In this document: in pieces, positions 16,712 to 25,341 of the stretch
Layout: each line of letters opens with the position of its first letter
How positions within the stretch are numbered: position 1 is the stretch's first letter
Assembly (NCBI RefSeq): GCF_001005295.1
Contig: NZ_LBMK01000003.1
Location: 658,451-722,450, forward strand
DNA from: Streptomyces yangpuensis
GTDB lineage: Bacteria; Actinomycetota; Actinomycetes; Streptomycetales; Streptomycetaceae
Direction of reading: 5' to 3'
DNA length: 64,000 nucleotides
Position numbers and translations under genes: made by a program
The notes under the pieces: model-generated
Told to the model about the DNA's origin: nothing
The model's input: the letters and a program-made list of their open reading frames with translations, nothing else
Databases searched by the model: none

Positions 16712-18562
16712 CTACGCGGGCTGGACCTCGCGCTCGGCCTGCTTCGGGACGGGCGCCATCAGGTTGTGCGTGCAGGTGCGGACCGGCTTGGGACGGCGGC
16801 GGCTGGCGAAGAGCCGCGGCAGGGCCAGCGTCACGAAGCCCTCGGCCTGCATCGCGGCGAAGCCGATGCGGGGCAGGTCGCGGGTGGCGCGGAAGACCAC
16901 GAAGCGCGGCTCCCAGCGGGGGCGGAACTTCGCGTTGAACTTGTACAGCGACTCGATCTGGAACCAGCGGGAGAGGAAGACCAGCAGGCTGCGCCACATC
17001 CGCAGGACGGGGCCGGCGCCGATCTTCTCGCCGCGGGCCAGCGCGGAGCGGAACATCGCGAAGTTCAGCGAGACCCGCTCGATGCCCAGGGAGGGGGCGG
17101 CCTCCAGGGAGGCCACGATCAGCAGCTCGTTCATGCCGGGGTCGGCGCCGCGGTCACGGCGCATCAGCTCCAGCGACATGCCGTCCTTGCCCCACGGCAC
17201 GAAGTGCTGGATGGCCTTCAGGTCGCCGAAGGGGCTGGTGTCGCCCTCCTCGACGCGGTGCGCCGTGGCGATGAAGCAGTCGCCGTCACCCGGGTCGCCG
17301 ACCCGGCCCAGGGCCATCGAGAAGCCGCGCTCGGTGTCGGTGCCGCGCCACGCTTCGGCGGCGCCGCGGACCTGCTCCAGCTCCTCCTCGGTCAGCTCGC
17401 TGACCCGGCGGACCTTGGTGGTGTAGCCGTTGCGCTCGATGCGCTTCACCATCTGGCGGACATTGCGCATGGCACGGCCCGAAAGGGAGAAGTCTTTGAC
17501 ATCGACAATCGCCTCGTCACCCAGCTCCAGGGCGTCCAGGCCGGTCTCGCGGGTCCAGACCTCGCCACCGGTCTCGCTGCAGCCCATGACGGCCGGGGTC
17601 CAGGAGTGGGCCTTGGCCTCCTCCATGAACCGCTCGATCGCGCCGGGCCACGCCTCGACGTCGCCGATCGGGTCGCCGGAGGCGAGCATCACGCCGGAGA
17701 CGACGCGGTAGGTGACGGCGGCCTTGCCGCTGGGGGAGAAGACGACGGCCTTGTCGCGGCGGAGCGCGAAGTGGCCGAGAGAGTCGCGGCCGCCGTGCCT
17801 GGCGAGGAGCCCGCGCAGCTGGGCCTCGTCGTCTGCGGTGAGCCGGGCGGCCGGGTGCTCGGGGCGGAAGGCCAGGTAGATGGTGGTCAGCGCGGTCAGC
17901 ATGCCGAGCGCGCCGAGGGAGTAGCCGACGGTCCAGGACACCCGGCCCGCGTAGTCGACGGGGCCCTCGAACCCGAACAGGCCGTAGACGACGTGGGTGA
18001 TCTGCTCGTACAGGCTGGGGTTGCCGACGACCTTGCCCGGGTGGACGTTGACGATGACCAGTCCGAGGCCGATGGAGCCCGCGCTCATGAGGACGAAGTT
18101 CGCGAGCGCCTTCCAGCGGCTGCGGGGGTCGGGCAGCGCCTTGAACTCGGCCTGGTGGCGCAAGAGCAGCGCGAGGAGCACCGCCGCGATGACCACGCTG
18201 ATGACCGAGTGGCGGTAGACGAACTGCGCGGCCGCGCCCGCGGGCAGCAGGACGACGGCGGCCCGCCAGGCGCGCCGCTTGTGCCGCTTGAGGCCGTGCG
18301 CGAGCAGCAGGAGCAGGACGCCCGCGCTGATGGACATGGCAGCCGCGAACGGGCCGAGGGAACCCGGGAGCACCTCGGTGACCGCGTGGATCCGGCTGTG
18401 CCGGAAGCGGGGGAAGACACCCGCCGCGATGTCCAGAAGGCCGACGATCGTGACGGCCGTACCTACCAGGCCGGGCACCGACTCAGGCTGTGGGCCTCTG
18501 AGGATTCGGCGGACCCGGCTCGGAACCTGTCCCGACTTATCGCCATCTATCCTGCTAGACAT
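16712..18562 (-). CDS. MprF-like phosphatidylglycerol lysyltransferase-domain membrane protein
   Basis: A 616-residue protein with about seven transmembrane segments in the first 240 residues and a DUF2156 (LPG synthase C-terminal, GNAT-like) domain after them, from about DDEAQLRGLL. In MprF proteins this domain transfers lysine or alanine from tRNA to phosphatidylglycerol, lowering surface charge. There is no lysyl-tRNA synthetase domain, unlike mycobacterial LysX. It may instead use other acyl donors. The start at 18562 faces the esterase gene. Function is inferred from domains only. Confidence 0.8.
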   Translation of the reverse strand: MSSRIDGDKSGQVPSRVRRILRGPQPESVPGLVGTAVTIVGLLDIAAGVFPRFRHSRIHAVTEVLPGSLGPFAAAMSISAGVLLLLLAHGLKRHKRRAWRAAVVLLPAGAAAQFVYRHSVISVVIAAVLLALLLRHQAEFKALPDPRSRWKALANFVLMSAGSIGLGLVIVNVHPGKVVGNPSLYEQITHVVYGLFGFEGPVDYAGRVSWTVGYSLGALGMLTALTTIYLAFRPEHPAARLTADDEAQLRGLLARHGGRDSLGHFALRRDKAVVFSPSGKAAVTYRVVSGVMLASGDPIGDVEAWPGAIERFMEEAKAHSWTPAVMGCSETGGEVWTRETGLDALELGDEAIVDVKDFSLSGRAMRNVRQMVKRIERNGYTTKVRRVSELTEEELEQVRGAAEAWRGTDTERGFSMALGRVGDPGDGDCFIATAHRVEEGDTSPFGDLKAIQHFVPWGKDGMSLELMRRDRGADPGMNELLIVASLEAAPSLGIERVSLNFAMFRSALARGEKIGAGPVLRMWRSLLVFLSRWFQIESLYKFNAKFRPRWEPRFVVFRATRDLPRIGFAAMQAEGFVTLALPRLFASRRRPKPVRTCTHNLMAPVPKQAEREVQPA

Positions 18563-18714
18563 CGCTTCCCGTTGCTCCGCGAGAGATCAAGTGGCCGAAG
18601 GCCGCGACAGCCTCCGGTGTGTGGTGCGTCCCTTAGGACGACAGCGGCGGGGAACGGGTTCACTCTTCCGCCGGAAATTTCCAGTCCTGCCATCAGAAAG
18701 TCGACTGACTGCTC

Positions 18715-19824
18715 ATGGGTCTCACCAGTAATACGGTCCTGGCGCTGGCCGTCCTCGCCGGTGTGCTGCTGTTCGCGGCCACCATCTGGTTCTGGCCGAA
18801 GCTCTCCGGCCGCACCTGGCGTGCGTTCACCGGCCGGATCGGGCTCCTGCTGGCGACCCAGCTGGCGCTGTTCTCGGCTGTGGGGCTCGCGGCCAACAAG
18901 TCCTTCCTGTTCTACGGTTCCTGGGCCGACCTGTTCGGCCAGGAGACGTCGATGGGCAAGGTCGTCGACCACTCGATGAGCAGCAAGGACATCAAGGTCG
19001 TCGACAAGCAGAAGCTGGACGTGCCCGGCGGCGCCAAGCCCCAGGTGGGCGGTCAGATCCTGAAGGTCGCCATATCCGGGCAGAAGTCGAAGATCACGAG
19101 CCCGGGCTACGTCTGGCTCCCGCCGGAGTACTTCCAGCCGCAGCACAAGGACGAGAACTTCCCGGCGTCCATCGTCCTGACCGGCTACCCGGGCACCGCC
19201 GAGAACCTGATCAAAGGGCTCGACTACCCGATGAAGGCGTTCAGCCTGTCCAAGTCGGGCAAGATGAAGCCGATGATCCTGGTCATGCTGCGCCCGACGG
19301 TGGCGCCGCCGCGCGACACCGAGTGCGTCGACATCCCCGACGGGCCGCAGACCGAGACCTTCTTCGGGGTGGACCTCCCGCAGGCCATCCAGGACACCTT
19401 CCGGGTCGGCAAGAAGCCCGAGAACATGGGCTTCATCGGTAACTCCACGGGCGGTTACTGCGCCCTGAAGATCGCCGCGCACTACCCGCAGACCTTCGGT
19501 GCCGCCGCGGGTCTGTCCGCGTACTACGACGCTCCGGACGACCCGACGACCGGTGACCTGTTCCACGGGGACGCGAAGCTGAAGAAGCGCGCGGACATCC
19601 TGCACGTCATGGAGAACAAGAAGCCGGCCGGTACGTCCTTCCTCGTCACCAGCAGCGAGAAGGGCGAGCCGAACCTCGCGGACACCAGGAAGTTCATCAA
19701 GAAGGTGCAGGGCCCGGACCGGGTCTCGTCCATCATCCTCGACAGCGGCGGCCACAACTTCAACACGTGGCGCCGTGAGATCCCGCCGATGCTGACGTGG
19801 ATGAGCAGCCGCATCCAGGCCTGA
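18715..19824 (+). CDS. membrane-anchored esterase of the antigen 85/EstD type
   Basis: A 369-residue protein with two N-terminal transmembrane segments (about residues 5-23 and 40-60) and an extracytoplasmic alpha/beta-hydrolase domain. The nucleophile elbow is GNSTGG, with the catalytic Ser in GFIGNSTGGYCAL; a late Asp and the His of DSGGHNFNTW complete a probable triad. The architecture matches actinobacterial esterase-family proteins related to mycolyltransferases. Streptomyces lack mycolic acids, so the substrate is unknown. Confidence 0.82.
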   Translation: MGLTSNTVLALAVLAGVLLFAATIWFWPKLSGRTWRAFTGRIGLLLATQLALFSAVGLAANKSFLFYGSWADLFGQETSMGKVVDHSMSSKDIKVVDKQKLDVPGGAKPQVGGQILKVAISGQKSKITSPGYVWLPPEYFQPQHKDENFPASIVLTGYPGTAENLIKGLDYPMKAFSLSKSGKMKPMILVMLRPTVAPPRDTECVDIPDGPQTETFFGVDLPQAIQDTFRVGKKPENMGFIGNSTGGYCALKIAAHYPQTFGAAAGLSAYYDAPDDPTTGDLFHGDAKLKKRADILHVMENKKPAGTSFLVTSSEKGEPNLADTRKFIKKVQGPDRVSSIILDSGGHNFNTWRREIPPMLTWMSSRIQA

Positions 19825-19854
19825 CGTCCGGCCGCGCGGTGCGACAGCGGGAAC

Positions 19855-19880
19855 AGGGGTCCGACCGGGGTCGGGCCCCT
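19855..19880 (+). terminator. terminator after the esterase gene
   Basis: A 12-bp stem with one G-U pair (19855-19866 with 19869-19880) is followed by TTCTCG, between convergent genes. Just beyond it, three imperfect copies of CTCATGCCCC, about 13 bases apart, run into the ABC gene. Confidence 0.65.
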
Positions 19881-19922
19881 TTCTCGTGCTCCCGTCTCAT
19901 GCCCCCGTTTCATGCCCCTGCC

Positions 19923-20885
19923 TCATGCCTCCTGCAACTCGGCCCGGCGCAGTGCCCGGTGGACGCCCTCCGGGGTCAGTATGCCGGCCAGCTCGCCGGT
20001 GGCCGGGTCGGTGACGCCGATGCGGCCCGAGTCCTCCTGGAGCAGCGCGGCGAGCGCCTCGCGCAGCGTCGCCCCGAGGGGCACCGACGCCTGCGGGCGG
20101 GTCCCCTCCGCCGGTGCCAGGTCGCCGGCCCCGAGCGGGGTGACGGCGAGCCGCCTGAGCCCGCGGTCGGCGCCGACGAAGGAGGCCACGTACGGGGTGG
20201 CCGGGGCTCCCAGCACCGCCGCCGGGCGGTCGAACTGCTCGATGGTGCCCGTCCCGTAGACGGCGATGCGGTCGCCGAGCCGGATGGCCTCCTCCAGGTC
20301 GTGCGTGACCAGCAGGACCGTTTTGCGCACGGTCCTCTGCAGGGCCAGGAACTCGTTCTGGAGCCGCTCGCGCACCACCGGGTCGACCGCGCCGAAGGGT
20401 TCGTCCATCAGCAGGACCGGCGGGTCGGCGGCGAGCGCGCGGGCCACTCCGACGCGCTGGCGCTGCCCGCCGGACAGCTGCTCCGGGTACCGGCTCCCGT
20501 ACACCGACGGGTCCAGCCCGACCAGTTCGAGGAGTTCCGCCGCCCGGGCGCGGGCCGCGGCCCTGGGGGTGCCGGTCAGCTGCGGCACGGTCGCGGTGTT
20601 CTCCAGCACGGTCCTGTGCGGGAACAGCCCGACCTGCTGGATGACGTACCCGATCCGGCGGCGCAGTTCGACCGGGTCGGCGGCGGCGATGTCCTCGCCG
20701 CCCAGCAGGATCCGTCCGGAGGTCGGGTCGATGAGCCGGTTGACCATCTTCATCGTGGTCGTCTTGCCGCAGCCGGACGGTCCGACCAGCGTGACCAGCT
20801 CTCCCTCCGCCACCTCGAAGGACAGGTCCTCGACGGCCGTCGTCCCGTCGGGGTAGCGCTTGGTCACATGCTCGAATCGGATCAC
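19923..20885 (-). CDS. glycine betaine/osmoprotectant-type ABC transporter ATPase
   Basis: A 320-residue ATPase of the OpuCA/ProV group. Walker A is GPSGCGKTTT, the ABC signature is LSGGQRQRVGVARAL, and Walker B is VLLMDEPFGAVD. The C-terminal 90 residues resemble a CBS-type regulatory segment (LAGILTPEGVHRALR), which in OpuA-type ATPases senses ionic strength. GTG 20885 (VIRFEHVTKRYPDG) is preferred over the frame opening at 20957. It is transcribed away from the two permeases and the binding protein, a split arrangement. Confidence 0.9.
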   Translation of the reverse strand: MIRFEHVTKRYPDGTTAVEDLSFEVAEGELVTLVGPSGCGKTTTMKMVNRLIDPTSGRILLGGEDIAAADPVELRRRIGYVIQQVGLFPHRTVLENTATVPQLTGTPRAAARARAAELLELVGLDPSVYGSRYPEQLSGGQRQRVGVARALAADPPVLLMDEPFGAVDPVVRERLQNEFLALQRTVRKTVLLVTHDLEEAIRLGDRIAVYGTGTIEQFDRPAAVLGAPATPYVASFVGADRGLRRLAVTPLGAGDLAPAEGTRPQASVPLGATLREALAALLQEDSGRIGVTDPATGELAGILTPEGVHRALRRAELQEA

Positions 20886-21025
20886 ACACCCATCTTTCCT
20901 CACAGGCGTGGTCCGTATGTGAAGGGAGTGTTGCCCCCTGCGAAAGATTCCGGCCACCGGGAGTGAGGGGGGTTAGGGTCGTTCACGGCCGTACGGTCGA
21001 GCATCTGTACGTTCGGTGACGGGGG

Positions 21026-21751
21026 GTGAGATGGGTGTCGGGGCAGAACTGCCTGGTGGCGAACGACTGGATCTGCTGGGACTACGTCACCTCCCGCTCC
21101 CGGGAACTCACCGACGCCACCGTCGAGCACGTGTGGATCACCGGCGTGTCCGTCCTGATCGGCCTGCTCGTGGCCGTGCCGCTGGCCCTGCTGGCCCGCC
21201 GCGGCCGGCACTGGGCGGCGCCCGTGCTCACCTTCACCACCCTGCTCTACACGGTCCCGTCGCTGGCCATGTTCTCCCTGCTGCTGCCCGTCTTCGGGCT
21301 CTCGGCGGCGCTGGTCGTGACCGGTCTGGTGCTGTATTCGCTGACCATCCTGGTCCGCAACGCGCTGGCCGGCCTGGAGGCCGTCCCCGAGGAGGTACGG
21401 GAGGCCGCGCGCGGCATGGGGTACGGCCCAGGGCGGCTGCTGTGGCAGGTCGAACTGCCGCTGGCGCTGCCCGCGCTGCTCGCCGGCGTCCGGATCGCCA
21501 CGGTCTCGACGGTCGCGCTGACCACGGTCGGCTCCATCGTCGGCAAGGGCGGCCTGGGCAACCTCATCGCGCCCGCGGTGAGCAGCTCCTTCAAGGCGCA
21601 GGTGCTCACCGCCTCGGTGCTGTGCGTCCTGCTCGCGCTCGGCGCGGACCTGCTGCTGCTCGGCCTGCAGCGGCTGCTCACGCCGTGGACCCGTACCGGC
21701 GCCCGTACCGGCGCCCGGGCCCGGCCGTCCGTACCGGCGAAGGGGGCCTGA
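21026..21751 (+). CDS. osmoprotectant-type ABC transporter permease 1
   Basis: A 241-residue permease with about six transmembrane segments. The cytoplasmic coupling loop EEVREAARGMGYGPGRLLWQVELPLALP contains the EAA motif. TVSTVALTTVGSIVGKGGLG is typical of OpuCB/ProW-like subunits. The GTG start at 21026 is weakly supported; GTG 21056 is an alternative. Four bases separate it from the second permease. Confidence 0.88.
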   Translation: MRWVSGQNCLVANDWICWDYVTSRSRELTDATVEHVWITGVSVLIGLLVAVPLALLARRGRHWAAPVLTFTTLLYTVPSLAMFSLLLPVFGLSAALVVTGLVLYSLTILVRNALAGLEAVPEEVREAARGMGYGPGRLLWQVELPLALPALLAGVRIATVSTVALTTVGSIVGKGGLGNLIAPAVSSSFKAQVLTASVLCVLLALGADLLLLGLQRLLTPWTRTGARTGARARPSVPAKGA

Positions 21752-21755
21752 CGGC

Positions 21756-22427
21756 ATGGGTGCGGTGGCAGGGGCCTGGGACTGGCTCGCGGACGGCGCC
21801 AACTGGGCCGGGGAGAACGGTGTCTGGCACCGGCTCGCCGAGCACGTCTGGGTCAGCGGGCTCGCCCTGGCGATCGCCTGCGCGATCGCGCTGCCGGCCG
21901 GCCTGTACCTCGGCCACCTCGGCCGGGGCGGCACCCTCGCGGTCAACGTCTCCAACGCCGGTCGGGCCGTTCCGGTCTTCGCGGTGCTGGCGCTCTTCAT
22001 GGTCTCCCCGCTGCGCAACGCGGGCTACCTGCCGACGGTCGCCGCCCTCGTGCTGTTCGCCGTACCGCCGCTGCTGACGAACGCGTACGTGGGCATGCGC
22101 GAGGTGGACCGCTCGGTGGTGGAGGCCGCCCGCGGGATGGGCATGTCCGGCGGGCAGCTCTTCTGGCGGGTGGAACTCCCGCTCGCGCGCGGCCTGGTGA
22201 TGACCGGGCTGCGCTCGGGCGCCGTGCAGGTCGTCGCCACCGCCACGATCGCGGCCATGGTCGGCCAGGGCGGTCTCGGCCGGATCATCACCGCCGGCTT
22301 CAACACGTACAACACCCCGCAGGTCGTCGCCGGGGCCCTGCTCGTGGCGGCGCTGGCGCTGCTGGTGGAGGGCGTGCTGGTGGCGGCGGACCGGCTGCTG
22401 CTGCCCCGGGCCGGCGCCCACCGCTGA
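21756..22427 (+). CDS. osmoprotectant-type ABC transporter permease 2
   Basis: A 223-residue permease homologous to the preceding one, with the EAA loop VVEAARGMGMSGGQLFWRVELPLARG and five to six transmembrane segments. The two would pair as an OpuCB/OpuCD heterodimer around two copies of the ATPase encoded at 19923-20885. Confidence 0.88.
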   Translation: MGAVAGAWDWLADGANWAGENGVWHRLAEHVWVSGLALAIACAIALPAGLYLGHLGRGGTLAVNVSNAGRAVPVFAVLALFMVSPLRNAGYLPTVAALVLFAVPPLLTNAYVGMREVDRSVVEAARGMGMSGGQLFWRVELPLARGLVMTGLRSGAVQVVATATIAAMVGQGGLGRIITAGFNTYNTPQVVAGALLVAALALLVEGVLVAADRLLLPRAGAHR

Positions 22428-22493
22428 TCCCCGTCCCCGTCCCGTCCCCCTTATCCCCCTCCTTCTTCTCATCCCTCTTCCCCTCTCTTCGAA
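22428..22493 (+). other. polypyrimidine tract between permease 2 and the binding protein
   Basis: About 60 bases of almost pure C/T (CCCGTCCCC... to CCCCTCTCTTCG) fill the gap, ending just before the GGAGCAAG ribosome site. The transcript here would be unstructured, which could favour ribosome entry or mRNA cleavage. Confidence 0.5.
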
Positions 22494-22505
22494 CGGAGCA
22501 AGTCC

Positions 22506-23483
22506 ATGACCAAGACCACGCGCGTCCTCGGCGCGTCCCTGGGCGTCCTGGCCCTGACGGTGTCGCTGGCCGCGTGCGGCGGTGACAGCCTGGAGAAGAG
22601 CAAGGAGGGCGGCGGCGCGGCCCCGGCGGCGGACGGCAAGGGCGGCCTGGTGATCGGCGCGGCCGGGTTCACCGAGTCGAACGTGCTGGCGGAGCTGTAC
22701 GCGCAGGTCCTGAGGGACGCCGGCTACACCACGTCCGTCAAGACGGTGAACAACCGCGAGCTGTACGAGCCGTCGCTGGAGAAGGGCGAGATCGACGTCG
22801 TCCCGGAGTACGCGGCCACGCTCGCGGAGTTCCTCAACGCCAAGGTCAACGGGCCGAAGGCACCCGAGGAGAAGCCCGTCGCGTCGAGCGACGTCGCGGC
22901 GACGGTCGCGGGCCTGGAGAAGCTCGCGGCCCCGCTCGGGCTGAAGGTGCTGCCCGCGGGCGCGGCGGTCGACCAGAACGCATTCGCGGTGACCAAGGAA
23001 TTCGCCGCGAAGAACAACCTCAAGTCCCTTTCCGATCTTGGTAAGTCGGGACTGCAGGTGAAGATCGCGGCAGGCGACGAATGCGCGGTCCGTCCCTTCT
23101 GCGGCCCCGGACTGACGAAGACATACGGAATTCAGGTTTCCGGTATTGACCCGAAGGGCGTCGGCACCCCGCAGGCCAAGCAGGCCGTCAAGGACGGCGT
23201 CGACCAGCTCGTGCTCACCACGACCACGGACGCCACCCTCGACAGCTTCGGCCTGGTCCTGCTGGAGGACGACAAGAAGCTCCAGAACGCCGACAACGTG
23301 CTGCCGGTGGTCAACGCCAAGGACGCCGGCGCCCCCGAGGTCGCGGCCGCGCTGGACAAGCTGACCAGGGTGCTCACGACCGCCGACCTGGTCGACCTGA
23401 ACCGGAAGGTGGACGCCGAGCGCGCCAAGCCGGCCGACGTCGCGAAGGCCTACCTGGAGGCGAAGGGCCTTCTGAAGAAGTAG
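22506..23483 (+). CDS. glycine betaine-type ABC transporter substrate-binding lipoprotein
   Basis: A 325-residue OpuAC/ProX-like lipoprotein. The signal peptide ends in the lipobox LAAC with Cys24. The mature part opens with LVIGAAGFTESNVLAELYAQVL, the conserved N-terminal lobe of quaternary-amine binding proteins. It is the last gene of the permease operon and should feed the two permeases. The likely substrate is a betaine or choline, by family only. Confidence 0.9.
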   Translation: MTKTTRVLGASLGVLALTVSLAACGGDSLEKSKEGGGAAPAADGKGGLVIGAAGFTESNVLAELYAQVLRDAGYTTSVKTVNNRELYEPSLEKGEIDVVPEYAATLAEFLNAKVNGPKAPEEKPVASSDVAATVAGLEKLAAPLGLKVLPAGAAVDQNAFAVTKEFAAKNNLKSLSDLGKSGLQVKIAAGDECAVRPFCGPGLTKTYGIQVSGIDPKGVGTPQAKQAVKDGVDQLVLTTTTDATLDSFGLVLLEDDKKLQNADNVLPVVNAKDAGAPEVAAALDKLTRVLTTADLVDLNRKVDAERAKPADVAKAYLEAKGLLKK

Positions 23484-23579
23484 CGGCCGCCGGTCGAAGG
23501 GGAATGCGGGGTAACTGCCCGGGAACAGATTGCCGGGTGGGTATCCCGCACGACCCCCACGCCCTGTAAATTTCAGGCC

Positions 23580-24578
23580 ATGCCCCGTGGACGCCACCGC
23601 AATCCCGAACCCCTGCACCGGCTGCTCACGCCGACGGCCGTCGCAGGTGTATCCGTCACCAGCGCCGGCGCCGCCTGGCTGCTGGCCGGCCCCGACGACG
23701 GCACCGCGCTGAGGCTCCTCGTGGCCGTCGCCGCGGCCGCCGGGATCGCCGGGGCCGTCGTGATGCGGGCCTGGGACCGCACCGCGGGCCGCCGGGTGGC
23801 GGAACTCGCCCGCGAGCGGGTCAAGGACGAGTGGCGCACCGACGAGCGCATAGCCGAACTGGAGTCCGACCTCGAAGAGGCCCGGGCGCTGCGGGCCAGG
23901 CTCGACGCCAAGCTGCGCGCCAAGCGCGTCGAACTGGCGGGCCTGCGGGGCGAGCACGCGGCACTGTTGCGCCGCTACGCGACCGCCGAGACCGAGCGCG
24001 CCAGCGCGCTGGAGAAGCGCCGGCTGCTGGCCATCGAGGCCTCGGCGGCCACGGCCCCGGCCGGCCCGAAGCAGCTTCCGGCCGTCTCGGAGGAGCGCAC
24101 CTCGGCGGGCGCGCCCACCTCCGTCGGCTACGCCCGCGCCCACGCGGCCATGGCGGCGCTGGCCCGCAAGGCCCAGGAGCGGGCGCTGCCCACGGCGCGG
24201 GCCGTGGGGGAGCTGCCCGCGTCGGCGGCGGCCGGCGCCGCCTCCGTCCCGGCCCGCCGTCCGGCGGCGGCCGTGGCACCGTACGCGGCCCAGCGGCGTA
24301 CGGCCTCCCGTGTCGAGGGCGGCTTCGACTTCTTCGGCACGAAGAACTCGGCGCAGGCCCGCGCGGCGATCGAGGCGGTTCAGAACGAGGACCTGGCCGA
24401 CGTCGTGGGTGCCGAGGCCCTCGCCGTGCACAAGGCGGAGTCCGCGCAGGAGACGGCCGAGCCGGAGTTCAAGCCGCCGACCGACGAGACCCGTGCGGTG
24501 GGCCAGGTCATCGACCTGACGGCCCACGACGAGACCGAGCCCATCGACGTGGTCCGGCTGCGCACCGCGATCTCGTAG
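23580..24578 (+). CDS. conserved Streptomyces membrane coiled-coil protein
   Basis: A 332-residue protein I recognise only as a Streptomyces-type hypothetical. Two transmembrane segments (about residues 18-36 and 45-62) are followed by a charged heptad-rich coiled coil (from about residue 78 to 145, ELESDLEEARALRARLDAKLRAK) and a low-complexity Ala/Pro region. A conserved-looking block near the end (VEGGFDFFGTKNSAQARAAIEAVQNEDLADVVG) may be a small binding domain. The topology suggests a cytoplasmic coiled coil tethered to the membrane. Confidence 0.75.
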   Translation: MPRGRHRNPEPLHRLLTPTAVAGVSVTSAGAAWLLAGPDDGTALRLLVAVAAAAGIAGAVVMRAWDRTAGRRVAELARERVKDEWRTDERIAELESDLEEARALRARLDAKLRAKRVELAGLRGEHAALLRRYATAETERASALEKRRLLAIEASAATAPAGPKQLPAVSEERTSAGAPTSVGYARAHAAMAALARKAQERALPTARAVGELPASAAAGAASVPARRPAAAVAPYAAQRRTASRVEGGFDFFGTKNSAQARAAIEAVQNEDLADVVGAEALAVHKAESAQETAEPEFKPPTDETRAVGQVIDLTAHDETEPIDVVRLRTAIS

Positions 24579-24632
24579 CCCGCGCCCCGGCCCGTCTCGG
24601 CCTGCCCCGTCCGGGCTCTGGTGGGCCCGCGG

Positions 24633-25226
24633 TCAGGGCCGGTAGGAGGCCACCAGCCGGGCCAGGTGCCGGCCCGCCACCAGCAGCGGGGTCCGGCTCC
24701 GGGTGACCTGCGAGGTCATTTCCGCGCCCTCCAGGGTGTTCACCACGGTGATCGCCAGGTCCCGCGCCTCTTCCTCCGGGTAGCCGGAGGCCAGGAGCTT
24801 CGCGGCCACCAGCTCCTGCCAGTTGGCGAAGGCGCGGGCGCAGGCCGCCTGCAGGTCGGGGAGGCGGCCGACCGTCTCCAGGGCGGTGGCCGTCACCGGG
24901 CAGCCGTCGAGCCAGTCGGACGCCTCCAGGGCCTCCGCGAGCAGGCCCGTGACCGCCTCCACGGCCTCCGCCGGGTCGGGGTGCGCGGTGAGGCCCGCGC
25001 GCAGCAGCGCGGCGAACTCCTCGTCGCCGAAGTGGATCGCGGCCACCGCCAGTTCCTGCTTGCCGCCCGGGAAGAAGTGGTACAGCGAGCCCAGCGTGGC
25101 CCCGGCCTCCCGGACGAGCTGTTTGACCGGGGTGTTCTCGTAGCCGCCGTGCTGCATGAGGCGGGAGGCGGTGCGGACCAGCCGCTCGCGCGTTCCCAGC
25201 TCTGTCGTCGTCCCTGTTGCCGCCAT
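24633..25226 (-). CDS. TetR/AcrR family repressor
   Basis: A 197-residue regulator with the N-terminal TetR helix-turn-helix (RERLVRTASRLMQHGGYENTPVKQLVREAGATLGSLYHFF) and a LmrA/YxaF-type C-terminal ligand domain containing DWLDGCPV. It diverges from the imine-reductase-like gene across two 22-bp operator copies, so it most likely represses itself and that enzyme gene until a small molecule binds. The ligand may be the enzyme's substrate. Confidence 0.88.
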   Translation of the reverse strand: MAATGTTTELGTRERLVRTASRLMQHGGYENTPVKQLVREAGATLGSLYHFFPGGKQELAVAAIHFGDEEFAALLRAGLTAHPDPAEAVEAVTGLLAEALEASDWLDGCPVTATALETVGRLPDLQAACARAFANWQELVAAKLLASGYPEEEARDLAITVVNTLEGAEMTSQVTRSRTPLLVAGRHLARLVASYRP

Positions 25227-25248
25227 GGCCGGATCCTACCCGGAGAAT

Positions 25249-25270
25249 TGGATAGAGCGCTCGTTCTAGT
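25249..25270. promoter_or_regulatory. TetR operator copy 1
   Basis: TGGATAGAGCGCTCGTTCTA plus GT, a near-palindrome with TAGA...TCTA arms. It is repeated 47 bases further on and lies 22 bases upstream of the TetR start. Confidence 0.75.
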
Positions 25271-25295
25271 TCCGTGCTACGGTCGCATCAAGCGC

Positions 25296-25317
25296 TGGAT
25301 AGAGCGTTCGTTCTAGT
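25296..25317. promoter_or_regulatory. TetR operator copy 2
   Basis: TGGATAGAGCGTTCGTTCTA plus GT, identical to copy 1 except for one base. It lies 24 bases before the GTG of the imine-reductase-like gene, so each divergent promoter has its own copy. Confidence 0.75.
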
Positions 25318-25341
25318 CATTCACTCCTGGGGGAGAGGTCC

